Assembly (NCBI GenBank): GCA_963754335.1
Contig: CAVWFQ010000005.1
Coordinates: 1,178,001-1,242,000, forward strand
DNA length: 64,000 nt
Direction of reading: 5' to 3'
Source of the DNA: JBBSDP01 sp963754335
GTDB taxonomy: Bacteria; Planctomycetota; Phycisphaerae; Tepidisphaerales; Tepidisphaeraceae
Below, piece after piece: positions 1 to 8,340 of the stretch. The notes beneath the pieces were generated by a model. It worked only from the letters and a program-made list of their open reading frames with translations. It ran no database searches and had not been told where the DNA came from. The position numbers and the translations under genes are program-made. Numbering within the stretch: the stretch's first letter is position 1; each line of letters begins with the position of its first letter.

Positions 1-584
1 GAGACGCAGACTCCATCGTCAACGCTCGCGAGCACCGAGCGCAACACGTCGGCCTGCTCTCGAACCGAACGCTCCGATCGCTCCAGCTCGACGGCGCGCT
101 GCTCGGCAGCCGCGGTGCGTTCGGCGATGCGGTGCTCGAGCGAGTCGTTCACTTCCTGAAGTTTCTGCTCGACGTTCTTCTGCTCGGTGATGTCGGCGGC
201 GGTGCCGAGCCAGCGGCAGATTCGGCCCGCTTCGTCCCGGAACGGAATGGACCGCCCGAGATACCAGCGATAGTCCCCGGCGACATCGCGGAAACGATAT
301 TCCCCTTCCCACATCGTTCCGTTGGCCAGCGCCTGTTGCCAGCCCGCCGCGACGCCGGCCAGATCGTCGGGGTGAATCGCCTCGGTCCATTTTTCATGAA
401 CGGTGGCGGCCGTCAGTCCTGTGTGCTCGCGGAAAAATCGGTTTACGTAATCGACGACGCCGTCGGGTTTGCACGTCCAGAAAAACTGCGGGATGGCGTC
501 GATGAGGTCCGCATCCCAGGCTGCCGCGGACGCACCGATGCCGCGCCTGGGAGATGTGCGGCGGGTTATCCGCTTGGAACGCAT
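1..584 (-). CDS. PAS-domain sensor protein, N-terminal part (runs off the left edge)
   Basis: The minus-strand frame from ATG at 584 stays open to the window edge (about 194 codons). It reads as a PAS fold: IDAIPQFFWTCKPDG near residue 28, HPDDLAGV near 70 and the PAC-type RWLGTAADITEQ near 125. A coiled coil (LQEVNDSLEHRIAERTAAAE) follows, with what looks like the start of a second sensor domain (VLASVDDGVCV). In this family such modules feed a histidine kinase or GGDEF domain, which would lie outside the window. In-frame stops directly upstream of the ATG fix the start. The output domain is unknown. Confidence 0.8.
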   Translation of the reverse strand, partial: MRSKRITRRTSPRRGIGASAAAWDADLIDAIPQFFWTCKPDGVVDYVNRFFREHTGLTAATVHEKWTEAIHPDDLAGVAAGWQQALANGTMWEGEYRFRDVAGDYRWYLGRSIPFRDEAGRICRWLGTAADITEQKNVEQKLQEVNDSLEHRIAERTAAAEQRAVELERSERSVREQADVLRSVLASVDDGVCV

Positions 585-634
585 GGCTGAATCCTATCAG
601 ATGTGGGATGCATTGGAGTCAAATATTGCCGAGC

Positions 635-763
635 GGAAGTTTAGCCGCCGCGGCCCCGCGGCGCTTTAATCGGAATGTGCGATGTGATGCGTCGCAGTCG
701 TGTTCTGGAAGTTCGTTGCATCCGGCGTCGCGTGGCCCGGCGAGGCCGCCGGGGCTAAACTTC
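635..763. repeat. Inverted repeat, TTTAGCC family
   Basis: Arms GAAGTTTAGCC and GGCTAAACTTC enclose about 105 bases with further GC-rich self-complementarity. The repeat fills the gap between the divergent sensor gene and the ymdB-like gene. Elements with the same TTTAGCC core recur at 35870 and 43591. Confidence 0.7.
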
Positions 764-833
764 GCTTCACACGGGCTGTGGCGGGAGTGCTCTCCTGTCG
801 GGAAGCGCGCGGGGTCGGTATACTCCGCCCCGA

Positions 834-1682
834 ATGCCACTGCGAATTTTGTGCCTGGGTGACATCGTCGGACGCCCGGGTCGTCAGGTCCTGCATCAAC
901 GGTTGCCCGCGCTGGTGCGAGAGCGTCAGGTGGACCTGGTCATCGCCAATGCGGAGAACATCGCCGGGGGAAGCGGGATCACGGCCAACCTGTTTCACAA
1001 GATTCGCTCGTATGGCGTCGACGTCGTCACGCTCGGGGATCACGTCTACAAGCGCATCGATATCGTGCCGACGCTCCAGAGCAGCGAGCGGATCGTGCGG
1101 CCGGCCAACCTGTCGGCGGGCGCCGCGGGACGAACCTTTACCGTGGTGAAGACCAACAGCGGCGTGAACGTGGGCGTTTTTTGCGTGCTGGGCCGAATCT
1201 TCATGAATTTTCCCGCCGACGATCCGTTCGCCGCCGCCGATCGCGTGCTCGAGCAACTGCCGGAGGACGTGCGCGTCTGCGTCTGCGATGTGCACGCCGA
1301 GGCGTCGAGCGAGAAGGTGGCGCTGGGCCACTGGATGGACAGCCGCTGCTCGTTCATCGTCGGCACGCATACGCATATCCCGACCGCCGATGCGAAAATC
1401 CTTCCTGGCGGAAGCGCCTACATCAGTGACCTGGGCATGTGCGGCCCCTATGACTCCGTCCTGGGCCGGCGGAAGGACCGCGTGGTCAAATACATGAGCA
1501 CGAACATGCCCCAGCCGTTCGACGTGGCCACCGGCGACGTGCGGATGTGCGGCGCGCTGGCCGAGATCGATCCGGAAACCGGCAGAGCGCTGTCGATCGA
1601 ACGGATCGAAGTGCAGGGGGACAGCTCCGACCAGGCGTATGACGCGGATGATCGGCCGACTAAGCCGAATGCGGAGGGGTGA
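834..1682 (+). CDS. YmdB-family metallophosphoesterase (cyclic-nucleotide phosphodiesterase type)
   Basis: This 282-aa protein matches the TIGR00282/YmdB family, whose characterised members hydrolyse 2',3'-cyclic nucleotides with a bimetal centre. Family blocks are in order: GDIVGRPGR at the N-terminus (metal Asp), NAENIAGGSG near residue 39, LGDHVYKR near 66 (usually GNHxWD), CDVHAEASSEK near 151, GTHTHIPTAD near 176 and SDLGMCGPYDSV near 197. Length is typical; the last 25 residues are non-conserved. It is followed at once by a palindromic repeat that may end transcription. Substrate in this organism is not established. Confidence 0.9.
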   Translation: MPLRILCLGDIVGRPGRQVLHQRLPALVRERQVDLVIANAENIAGGSGITANLFHKIRSYGVDVVTLGDHVYKRIDIVPTLQSSERIVRPANLSAGAAGRTFTVVKTNSGVNVGVFCVLGRIFMNFPADDPFAAADRVLEQLPEDVRVCVCDVHAEASSEKVALGHWMDSRCSFIVGTHTHIPTADAKILPGGSAYISDLGMCGPYDSVLGRRKDRVVKYMSTNMPQPFDVATGDVRMCGALAEIDPETGRALSIERIEVQGDSSDQAYDADDRPTKPNAEG

Positions 1683-1685
1683 TGC

Positions 1686-1742
1686 GTAGGGTGGGCTCGG
1701 CCCACCGCGAGAACCGAATACGGTGGGCCGAGCCCAACCTAC
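1686..1742. repeat. Palindromic repeat, GGGCTCGGCCCACC family
   Basis: Arms GTAGGGTGGGCTCGGCCCAC and GTGGGCCGAGCCCAACCTAC form a long hairpin. It lies between the convergent ymdB-like and phosphodiesterase genes, and its right arm overlaps the stop of the latter. Further copies are at 13428, 19343 and 26238. It probably acts as a bidirectional transcript end. Confidence 0.85.
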
Positions 1743-2738
1743 CGTTTCGCATTCATCGCCGTCTCTGGAAAATCCGTGATCACTCCATCGACTCCAAGCG
1801 AGAAAAATTGCCGGTATTCCGCGATCGGGTCGCCGGTGTAATCCGCGGCGAGAAACTGGGGTTCGTCGCGGAACGTCCAGGCGTCTACAAAGAGGCCGGA
1901 ACGGTGCGCGTCGTCGATGAGCGATGTCGGTCGCCCCAGTCGCGCGGCGCTTGCATCCGCTCCGCCGGCATCTGTTCCAATCATTGGAACGATGAGCCGT
2001 TTCCAGACGCCAATTCCGTCGGCGTATTCCTTCACGCGCCGGAGGCCGGCGGGAATTAGCATCTCGGCAAAGACCTCGCCCTGAACCGGGTCGTCGATGA
2101 GCTGGCAAATGAGCGTTGATGTGCGGTCGCGAAGCGATCGCAAAATATCGGATTCGAAAGACTCGATACAGATCTCGACTGGCGACGCCTCGTTAGTGGC
2201 ACGGGTTTCCAACCCGTGCGGAGAAGACACGGGTTGGAAACCCGTGCCACGAAGAAGAGCGGGCAACAACGTTTGCTCGAACGGCAAGCCGACCGATGCG
2301 AAATGCGCGGCGTGCTTCAGTTCCAGATAAACGCGAAGCGGGCGATCGAGCTGGGCATATGTCAGCGCCAGTTGCAACACCTCATCGAGCGTAGGTATAG
2401 GGAATAGCCCATCAAAAGCCCGCGAGCGAAAATCAAAACGCTGGCGGGCGGCGCAGCATGCGAATCTCATCGATCGTGAAATCTTCGGAAAACCAGCCGG
2501 TGACCTCAATGCCATCGACGCGCTTCGATCGGCGTCGGGATGCGAATTGGGCGCGGGTCGCCACATCGGTGGTGATGGAGAGCTCGTTATCGTGGCGGGC
2601 GATGAGCGAGCCATCGCGCGTGGGAACCAGGTCCAGCTCGATGGCGTCGGCTCCCTGATCCAGCGCTAATTGATACGCGGCAAGCGTGTGCTCCGGGCGA
2701 AGGCCGCTGGCGCCGCGGTGGGCGATGATGCGGGGCAT
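1739..2738 (-). CDS. Glycerophosphodiester phosphodiesterase, frameshifted and carrying an inserted repeat
   Basis: GDPD-family TIM-barrel enzyme that would cleave glycerophosphodiesters to glycerol-3-phosphate and an alcohol. The N-terminal frame (start 2738) has IIAHRGASGLRPEHT, the metal-binding ELDLVPTRDG and RHDNELSITT. Near 2446 the frame shifts by one base: a second frame resumes at ARQRFDFRSR and runs through FPIPTLDEVLQLA, VYLELK and the C-terminal GVDGVITDFPE. One extra base in a GC-rich run would explain the break. Inside the second half the palindromic element at 2196-2250 is read in frame as extra residues (GTGFQPVSSPHG). The frameshift may be real or a sequence error. Confidence 0.85.
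2196..2250. repeat. Palindromic repeat, GTGFQPV family, inside the GDPD gene
   Basis: Arms GTGGCACGGGTTTCCAACCC and GGGTTGGAAACCCGTGCCAC. The same element lies between genes at 19225 and 23605, which shows that this copy is an insertion in a gene. It adds a multiple of three bases and no stop. Confidence 0.85.
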
Positions 2739-2740
2739 TT

Positions 2741-2765
2741 GTGGTGCAGGCTTCAAGCCTGCTCC
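2741..2765. repeat. Half-copy of the GTGCAGGCTTCAAGCCTGC repeat
   Basis: One arm, with a small internal palindrome (AGGCTTCAAGCCT), sits just upstream of the GDPD start. A full two-arm copy of this family is at 32568. Confidence 0.6.
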
Positions 2766-2784
2766 GAAAGACGCAGGACGCTTC

Positions 2785-2872
2785 TTTTCCTACTCCTACT
2801 TCTACTCGTCTGTGCTCGAATCAAAACCGAGTAGGAGAAGGAGTATGAGAAGGAGTAGGAGTAGGAGCGGGA
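2785..2872. repeat. Polypyrimidine/polypurine inverted repeat
   Basis: A left arm of CCTACTCCTACTTCTACTC type faces a right arm of GAGTAGGAGAAGGAG type across a short spacer. It separates the DUF4159 gene from the GDPD gene. Related, longer elements are at 7549 and 17555. Confidence 0.75.
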
Positions 2873-2885
2873 GCCGAAAAGGAGA

Positions 2886-5429
2886 TCACTTCGACGCCGA
2901 TTCATCCCCCTTGGCATCGGCCGCGGCAGCTGCGGCGGGGACGGGGACGGCGTTTCCGGAGGCGTAGAGAATCATATTGCTCATCAGATCGACGGACGAT
3001 TTTGGATCGTACCCGACGATCCCATCGACCTGTTCGCCGACCAGTCCCGCGCTGAGGTCTTCTCGGCTGTAGAAGACGGCGAGTCGGCCGTCAATCGTGA
3101 TCCCCTTCAATCGCGGCGTCTTGGTTTTACCGGTGATGGTGCGACGGGTAAACGTGCGATAGGAAACGTCGGCAATCTTTTTTCCGGCGGAATAGATCGG
3201 GCTGCCAGCGGGGAGCTCACTGGCCAGCCCTTTGTTCGCATCAGCGCCAAAAATGATGGGCAGTTGTGCCTCGGCGCTTTCGACAAAGTCGGTCGATCCA
3301 CCGGCCGCATCGACGACCAGCGTTCCACCTTTGGCGACAAAATCCTTGAGTTCTTTCTGCTGCGCATCGTCGAATTTGAACTTGGTGGTGCCGGTGAGGG
3401 AGGCGAATTGACAGCCGGCGAGCTTGCCGCTGCCCAGTTTCACGGATGCCATGTCGAGATCAATGCTGTTGTTGTTGTGCATGATCGCCGCGAGGCGCGG
3501 CCAACCGGCCGGCTCGGGGTCCCAGTTCCCGTCGGTTTCGATCCGTGCAATTTTCACATGCTTCGCGGCCGGAGTCGTATTGGCATGAACGATGTACGTA
3601 TCGCCCTTGGCCATCAGATTGCGCTTATCGACTGAATAGAGAAAGATGTTGGCCGCCAGCTCGAACGATTCCTGGCGGGTCTTGTTGGAATCGGTCTGCC
3701 AGGCGCGTCCGGCGTCCACGTCAGGGATGAGCAAGACGAGCTCGCGCACGCCGTTGCTGAGGCCGCGCAGCCGGGGGTGAACTTTCCATTTCCTGGTGCT
3801 GTATTGTTCGCCGGTATAGATCAAGTGATTCGTGGGAATCTGGCGGAATTCGTATTTCGGAAAGAGGGTGGTTCCCAGCTTCTCGAAGCTCTTGCTGAAC
3901 TTCTCACTGTTGCAGTTGGCATTACCGAGGATCAGCCCACCCTGCTCGGCGAAGGTGCGGAGCTTGGTGATTTCCTCATTGGTGAATTTCAGTTCATCTG
4001 AGCCACTGATGTAGAGGATGGGGGCGTCATGCAGGTCGTCGACGGAGACCTTCAGGTTCACGACCTGCCAGTTGAGATATCTGTTTTCGACGCGCCCCCC
4101 CATCCAGTGTGCGAGATTGGCCGCGTCGCGGGGGCGTTCGTTCCAGGGGCTCTCAATTTTGTTGGCATTATTTCCTTCTCTGCCAACAATGTCATACTCC
4201 AGCTTGTTCATCATGACCGGCGCCCGGCCGCGCACCAGAAACAACAGACCGAAGGCAGTTTCAGGCACCGATCCGATCGTCGTCGTCGGGGTGACGGCCA
4301 TGGGCGCCAACCATCCGGCCCACGAACCGTCGGGTTTCTGGTTGCTGACCAGGTATTGCGCGCCGTCTTTGTACCAATCGACCGAGCCGAAATATTTGTG
4401 GCCGCTGGCGACGCCGATGCGTTCCACGCCGTACATGGCGTAATAGTTTCCACCGCTGATCGCCTCATTGATGTGCCTGTCCATGTACTTGAGGCCGTTT
4501 TCGATATTGTTATTAATGACTCCGCCATGGCACGGCTCCCAGGACTTCCCCTTCATCAAGTAGTCCTGCGTGATAAACAGGGTTGCGACGCCGGCCGAGG
4601 TCATCGTCACACTGACCTTCGACCATTCTGGAGCGGGCTCCGGCTTAGTCTGAACGCTGACGCAATAGCTCCACCCGCCGTCATTGCTTTGCTGGGATTT
4701 CCAACCCTTGTCGACAGTCTCCCAGTATTTTTGAGGAATTTCCGCCCCGGCCTGTTCGAGGGCCCAGACACCCAGGACGCCGTACTGGCTGTTGCTCCGG
4801 TCATACCAGGCATCAGCCATTTTGGGCCCGCCCGGTGGGATGGCGTTGATTCCGGTGGGTAGCGAGACGATTGTTCCATTGACGATGGGCCCACCATACG
4901 AATAGCCGTAAAATCCGGTGTTCGGTCCCTGTTCGATCAGGGCATTGAGCAAAAATGTTTTGTCGCGATCGCGAGCCGCGTTGCGCTCCTTGCTTTCGGG
5001 GATCAGGTTCCAGACCTGCGACCGCAATCCAACGGAATACAGACCGCGCATTTCCGTGTCCATCAGCCATTTAATGCACTTTTTTAATTCCGGCGACTGA
5101 TCGCTTTCCCCCGCTGCCAACAATGAATAGGCCGCGATCGCGGAAATGCCGCCGAACATGCGGGAGGGTGTTGCTGGGAATTTGTCATCACCAGGCCCGC
5201 CTCTCGGGTCCAGCGTTTTGAAGTTCGCGGATTGCTCCTTTTCCCAGTTACCGTTGACCTGGCTCTTCTCAATGAACGCAACGGCCTTCTGAATGGCGGC
5301 GTCCACCTCTGCCGGAGTGGCAGCGCGGCCCGGCGTCACCATCAGGCCGGATAACAGCCCTGAAACGATCAGAATCCCGAAAAACGACCGAAAATAAAGC
5401 GGGTGGGAAAGGGGTGGGCGTGAAAACAT
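2886..5429 (-). CDS. DUF4159 domain protein with N-terminal terpene-cyclase-like repeats
   Basis: This 847-aa secreted protein starts with a signal peptide (hydrophobic GILIVSGLLSGLMV, then GRAATPAEVD). Residues about 37-420 look like the alpha/alpha-toroid repeat family (AAIAAYSLLAAG, QYGVLGVWALEQAG, SNDGGWSYC). About 440-610 is the DUF4159 region (DAPILYISGSDELKFTNEEI, then LRTFAEQGGLILGNANCN), and a second related domain follows to the C-terminus (LKDFVAKGGTLVVDAAGG). Such proteins are common in planctomycetes, but their role is not known. The reading frame is intact. It is transcribed away from a 388-bp gap that probably holds its promoter. Confidence 0.85.
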   Translation of the reverse strand: MFSRPPLSHPLYFRSFFGILIVSGLLSGLMVTPGRAATPAEVDAAIQKAVAFIEKSQVNGNWEKEQSANFKTLDPRGGPGDDKFPATPSRMFGGISAIAAYSLLAAGESDQSPELKKCIKWLMDTEMRGLYSVGLRSQVWNLIPESKERNAARDRDKTFLLNALIEQGPNTGFYGYSYGGPIVNGTIVSLPTGINAIPPGGPKMADAWYDRSNSQYGVLGVWALEQAGAEIPQKYWETVDKGWKSQQSNDGGWSYCVSVQTKPEPAPEWSKVSVTMTSAGVATLFITQDYLMKGKSWEPCHGGVINNNIENGLKYMDRHINEAISGGNYYAMYGVERIGVASGHKYFGSVDWYKDGAQYLVSNQKPDGSWAGWLAPMAVTPTTTIGSVPETAFGLLFLVRGRAPVMMNKLEYDIVGREGNNANKIESPWNERPRDAANLAHWMGGRVENRYLNWQVVNLKVSVDDLHDAPILYISGSDELKFTNEEITKLRTFAEQGGLILGNANCNSEKFSKSFEKLGTTLFPKYEFRQIPTNHLIYTGEQYSTRKWKVHPRLRGLSNGVRELVLLIPDVDAGRAWQTDSNKTRQESFELAANIFLYSVDKRNLMAKGDTYIVHANTTPAAKHVKIARIETDGNWDPEPAGWPRLAAIMHNNNSIDLDMASVKLGSGKLAGCQFASLTGTTKFKFDDAQQKELKDFVAKGGTLVVDAAGGSTDFVESAEAQLPIIFGADANKGLASELPAGSPIYSAGKKIADVSYRTFTRRTITGKTKTPRLKGITIDGRLAVFYSREDLSAGLVGEQVDGIVGYDPKSSVDLMSNMILYASGNAVPVPAAAAAADAKGDESASK

Positions 5430-5817
5430 GGGGTGATCTCACTTCAACTGTTGCAGGCGGACGTCTGCCGCCTGGGAATATCCGCCGGAACAACGCGTTT
5501 TTGCGATGGGACAGAGCGGCTTTGGCCAACCGCGCTGCGCGATACGCATTGGATCATAATTTTCGAAAAAAGGCGCGTCAAAAATACCCGGAATCTGCCA
5601 ATTCTGCGCATAAAGCCCTATAGCGAACTCGGGCGCCGCGGTGCGGGGCAGCTCCCATTTGGATAGATAACGGGTGCACTGCGCGATTATTAGATGCGGA
5701 CGCCAATGGCCACTGGCGTGGCGACCAAAGGGGAATGTTCGGTTTGCATTTGGAATTGATTCGGTATTGCTTAGATTTAATCTTGCAAATCGAATCCGCA
5801 ACTGACCCCTTCGCACC
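5430..5817. other. Intergenic region without a recognised feature
   Basis: No credible ORF, palindrome family or RNA was found in these 388 bases. They separate the DUF4159 gene from the first gene of the phage-like island. The left part probably contains the DUF4159 promoter. Confidence 0.5.
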
Positions 5818-6573
5818 TCATACATACCCCCGCACCGGCGCCGGCGCACACGGACCGAACGGCCGCGTCGTCCGTCCCGCCCAGTTCGCGCCCAACTTCG
5901 CCGGCTCGCTCTCCAGATGCACGACGAGCAATTCGGGAACGAGCAATCGCTGTCTTCGATCCCATTGCAGGCCGTGCTGCACATCGGTCCGGCAGGCGTC
6001 GTTGTGACGGGAGGGATACGGGCGAATTCGCGCCCCGCGAAACTGGTCCTGGCTCGAGTGCCACAATTGGAAGAAGCCGATCGGCACGTACCCGCCATCC
6101 TGATGCGCCCAGCGCGAGCCGATCTCGAAGCCGCCTGGCGACGAAACGCGACAATGAAAATCATGCGCCAGCCAGCCGCTCTGCTGTAGCTTCTGCCATT
6201 TTTCCCAGGAGCGGACCATGATCCGGTCGCACCCGTAGATCGCCCGCGGATCGAGATGGGCGGCCCCAAGGAGCTGGCGGAAACGCTGGGGCAGGACGAT
6301 GTCGGCATCGAGATGCAGGCGCCATGCGTCCGCCGAGAGCTGCTGCAGGCCGCGCTCGATGAGCCGGCCTTTGGCAAAGTCGACCCCATCGCGACGGTGG
6401 TCTTCGGAGAGGAGGGTTTGCAGCGAGTGACGCCGGCAGACTTCGCGCGTGGCCTCGTCGGATTCGCTGGTGACGATGATCCAGCGGTCGATTAGACCCG
6501 CGTTGAAGCGAACTGCTTCCGAAAGGAAATCTGCGTATCCGACGCAGACGGTGACTGCTTCGATGTTCATCAT
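5818..6573 (-). CDS. GT-A-type glycosyltransferase-like protein
   Basis: The 251-aa protein begins EAVTVCVGYADFLSEAVRFN and continues RWIIVTSESDEATREVC, the layout of a nucleotide-sugar-binding Rossmann half. LHLDADIVLP near residue 88 supplies a DxD-like metal motif. Similar short proteins accompany planctomycete phage-like loci, where surface glycosylation would be a plausible use; that is inference. It is the leftmost gene of the leftward island. The last 25 residues (Pro/Arg rich) may be off-frame. Donor and acceptor cannot be predicted. Confidence 0.65.
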   Translation of the reverse strand: MMNIEAVTVCVGYADFLSEAVRFNAGLIDRWIIVTSESDEATREVCRRHSLQTLLSEDHRRDGVDFAKGRLIERGLQQLSADAWRLHLDADIVLPQRFRQLLGAAHLDPRAIYGCDRIMVRSWEKWQKLQQSGWLAHDFHCRVSSPGGFEIGSRWAHQDGGYVPIGFFQLWHSSQDQFRGARIRPYPSRHNDACRTDVQHGLQWDRRQRLLVPELLVVHLESEPAKLGANWAGRTTRPFGPCAPAPVRGYV

Positions 6574-6620
6574 GGAGTTTGTTTCCTTGAAAAAGGGATG
6601 AAAGTTGGAGTTGTTTGTCG

Positions 6621-6704
6621 TGTGCGATTTCTATCAGCATTGGTCCCGCGACAAGTCGCTGGGCTCCCTTCAGGGAGCGGGGAGCCCTGCGACTTGTCGC
6701 GGGA
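6621..6704. repeat. REP-like palindrome, left copy, beside the RAYT remnant
   Basis: A lead of GTGCGATTTCTATCAGC is followed by arms TCCCGCGACAAGTCGC (6644-6659) and GCGACTTGTCGCGGGA (6689-6704), with a second nested GGGCTCCCT/GGGAGC stem. The lead equals the tail of the RAYT gene (see 7052), so both flanks share one ancestral end. Confidence 0.8.
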
Positions 6705-6720
6705 CGGACCACCATGTGTA

Positions 6721-7064
6721 ATGCTCCGCGAAATGCTTTATCCCCCCGCGTACCTGATCACCTTCGGGACACACGGAACGCGCCTTCCGGGATCATCCAA
6801 ACCGCACGTCGATCTCGCGCATAACGAGTATGGGAAACCGTTCGCACCCACTAATCCCGGACGAGAGGCCGCTTCGAAAAGAGCGATGAAGGATGGTGCT
6901 GTCTTGCTCACATTTGAGCAGCGACGATCGGTGCATACCGCGCTTCACGAACTCGCAACACGCTTCGACTGGACGTTGCACGCATGTGCGGTGCAGACAA
7001 ACCATGGGAACCGGACTATCTCCAGAACGCCCTCGCGTATGTGAAACGGCAGTGCGATTTCTAA
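6721..7064 (+). pseudogene. REP-associated tyrosine transposase (RAYT, Y1_Tnp) remnant
   Basis: The frame from ATG 6721 gives AYLITFGTHGTRLPG, then LAHNEYGKPFAPTNPGRE, FEQRRSVHTALHELATRF and DWTLHACAVQTNH. This matches the N-terminal half of the IS200-like TnpA_REP family. At TNH the family continues into its H-x-H metal site; here the sequence jumps in another frame to EPDYLQNALAYVKRQCDF and a stop at 7062, which looks like the family's C-terminal end. The middle with the catalytic Tyr is missing, so the gene cannot work. REP-like palindromes flank it on both sides. Confidence 0.7.
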
Positions 7065-7170
7065 CAGCTTTAGTCCCGCGATCCCGGCGCGCCGGGACAG
7101 GGCTCCCTCCGGGGAGCTTGGAGACCAGCGACTTGCGGTCTTGAGTTTTGCCGAAGGGTCGCGGGACCGA
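7052..7170. repeat. REP-like palindrome, right copy, beside the RAYT remnant
   Basis: The element starts within the last codons of the RAYT remnant (GTGCGATTTCTAACAGC). It runs TCCCGCGA to TCGCGGGA (7073-7166) with inner stems TCCCGGCGCGCCGGGA and GGGCTCCCT/GGGGAGC. It is a diverged direct repeat of 6621-6704. Confidence 0.75.
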
Positions 7171-7183
7171 CACATTATCTACG

Positions 7184-7520
7184 TCATCTGAAGGGCATTA
7201 TCTCATTTAACGCGTGCCGCCTGCGGGCGCAACCGCAGGTCTGATCTTCAAGTCTACTTCCTCCGCCGCGGCACCATCTGATTGCTGCTCGAACGACGAA
7301 ATAGATGCGATCGAGCCGACCCCTTCGTATCCACCAAGCGATCGTGTCGCCCAATCCCCGCGACGCGAAGCGCTCCAGCGGGCAATCATGTTCACGCGCA
7401 TGATCGATGATGTGCCGGCCGTCAATCGTGCAAGGACATTCGCCCTGACAATGCTGAGTGCGATGTTCGCATGAATGGCAGGTACGGATATTGCGGGTGA
7501 AGGAGGATGGAAATGTCATT
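7184..7520 (-). CDS. Small cysteine-rich protein of the phage-like island
   Basis: The start ATG at 7520 gives MTFPSSFTRNIRTCHSCEHR, followed by TQHCQGECPCTIDGRHIIDH. The early part holds five Cys and several His suited to bind metal, and the end has TCGCARRRHALNE, another CxC pair with basic residues. The Arg-rich middle (residues about 65-85) may be partly out of frame. I do not recognise a named family. It lies between the RAYT remnant and a long purine/pyrimidine palindrome and is read with the phage genes. Confidence 0.5.
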
Positions 7521-7548
7521 GTAGCGTGGGATCCCAAAATTCCGCATC

Positions 7549-7713
7549 ATCATCCTAATCCTAATCCTAATCGTAATCTTAATCTTAATCTTAATCCTAC
7601 TCCTTCTCTTACTCATACTCATACTCTCAACGGGGGAGGATTACGATTACGATTACGATTACGAGTAGGAGTAGAGTAGGAGTAGGAGTAGGAGTAGAGG
7701 AGGAGGAGTAGGA
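7549..7713. repeat. Long polypyrimidine/polypurine inverted repeat
   Basis: About 70 bases of CCTAATCCTAATC, CTTAATC and CCTACTCCTTCTC units face about 75 bases of GATTACGATTACG and GAGTAGGAGTAGG units. One strand is nearly all A/G plus T at fixed spacing. Each arm is itself a short tandem repeat. It separates two island genes. Confidence 0.8.
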
Positions 7714-7715
7714 TT

Positions 7716-8340
7716 TTACCCCAACACGACTGAGGCTCCCATTCCCCCCGCGCACTGATTCGCGCAGATCGTGTAAACACCCGTCGGCGGACACGCGGCG
7801 TTTGAGATCATTTCGGCCCAGACGTATCCAATGGTTCCGTACATCGCGATGACCCATCGCATGGGGCCGGCCACGTTATTGCAATCGACTGTCGAGCAGA
7901 ACATTTCCCAGCCGAAGCTGCATCCGCCGGTCTGGAAGAAGACGCCGGTGGCCCACTGGCAGTTGCCGGCGATGCGATTGAGGGTGAAGGTGCCGTTCAA
8001 TGCGCTGATGCAACAGGCGGGACCGGGGCCGCCTACTCCAGCAACCGTCAGTGGGTAGCTTGCCGGGCAGGTTGAGCAGACGGTCGGGCAGCTGGCGCTG
8101 GTGGCGCAGCTGCTGACGAGATTGCCGTTGGCGTTGTGGATCAGGTTGCCGGATGAGCCGTGTTTGAGATGGCCGGTGAAGAGGTCTGTGATGAAGGGCG
8201 GGAGAGAATGTGACGGGGTGCGTTTCCGGTGGGCGGCGCACTCGGTCACTCCGATACCCCGTCACTCCATCACGGTTTCGCGCGAACAGTTCTTCACGCA
8301 TGCGCACGACATATAAAAATGGAACGACCATGGCGTTCAT
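7716..8340 (-). CDS. Cysteine-rich phage-island protein, disrupted by a repeat insertion
   Basis: The start ATG at 8340 overlaps the stop of the upstream gene (ATGA), giving MNAMVVPFLYVVRMREELFA. The palindrome at 8213-8275 then interrupts it and the frame changes. After it the sequence reads ITDLFTGHLKHGSSGNLIHN and on to a C-terminal part with many Cys (CPTVCSTCPASYP, CCISALNG, CSTVDCNN) ending at 7716. This looks like a structural or adhesin-type small phage protein, but no family was recognised. The repeat insertion probably inactivates it. Confidence 0.5.
8213..8275. repeat. Inverted repeat, GTGACGGGGTGC family
   Basis: Left arm TGTGACGGGGTGC faces ACCCCGTCACTCCATCAC. The family recurs around 17500-17680 and 27925-28015. 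Here it sits inside the gene at 7716-8340. Confidence 0.7.

Noticed and set aside
666..2108. 480-codon open frame on the minus strand opposite the YmdB-like gene
   Set aside because: It is antisense to a gene with clear family motifs, is very rich in Arg/Ala/His and shows no domain; GC-rich codon bias keeps it open.
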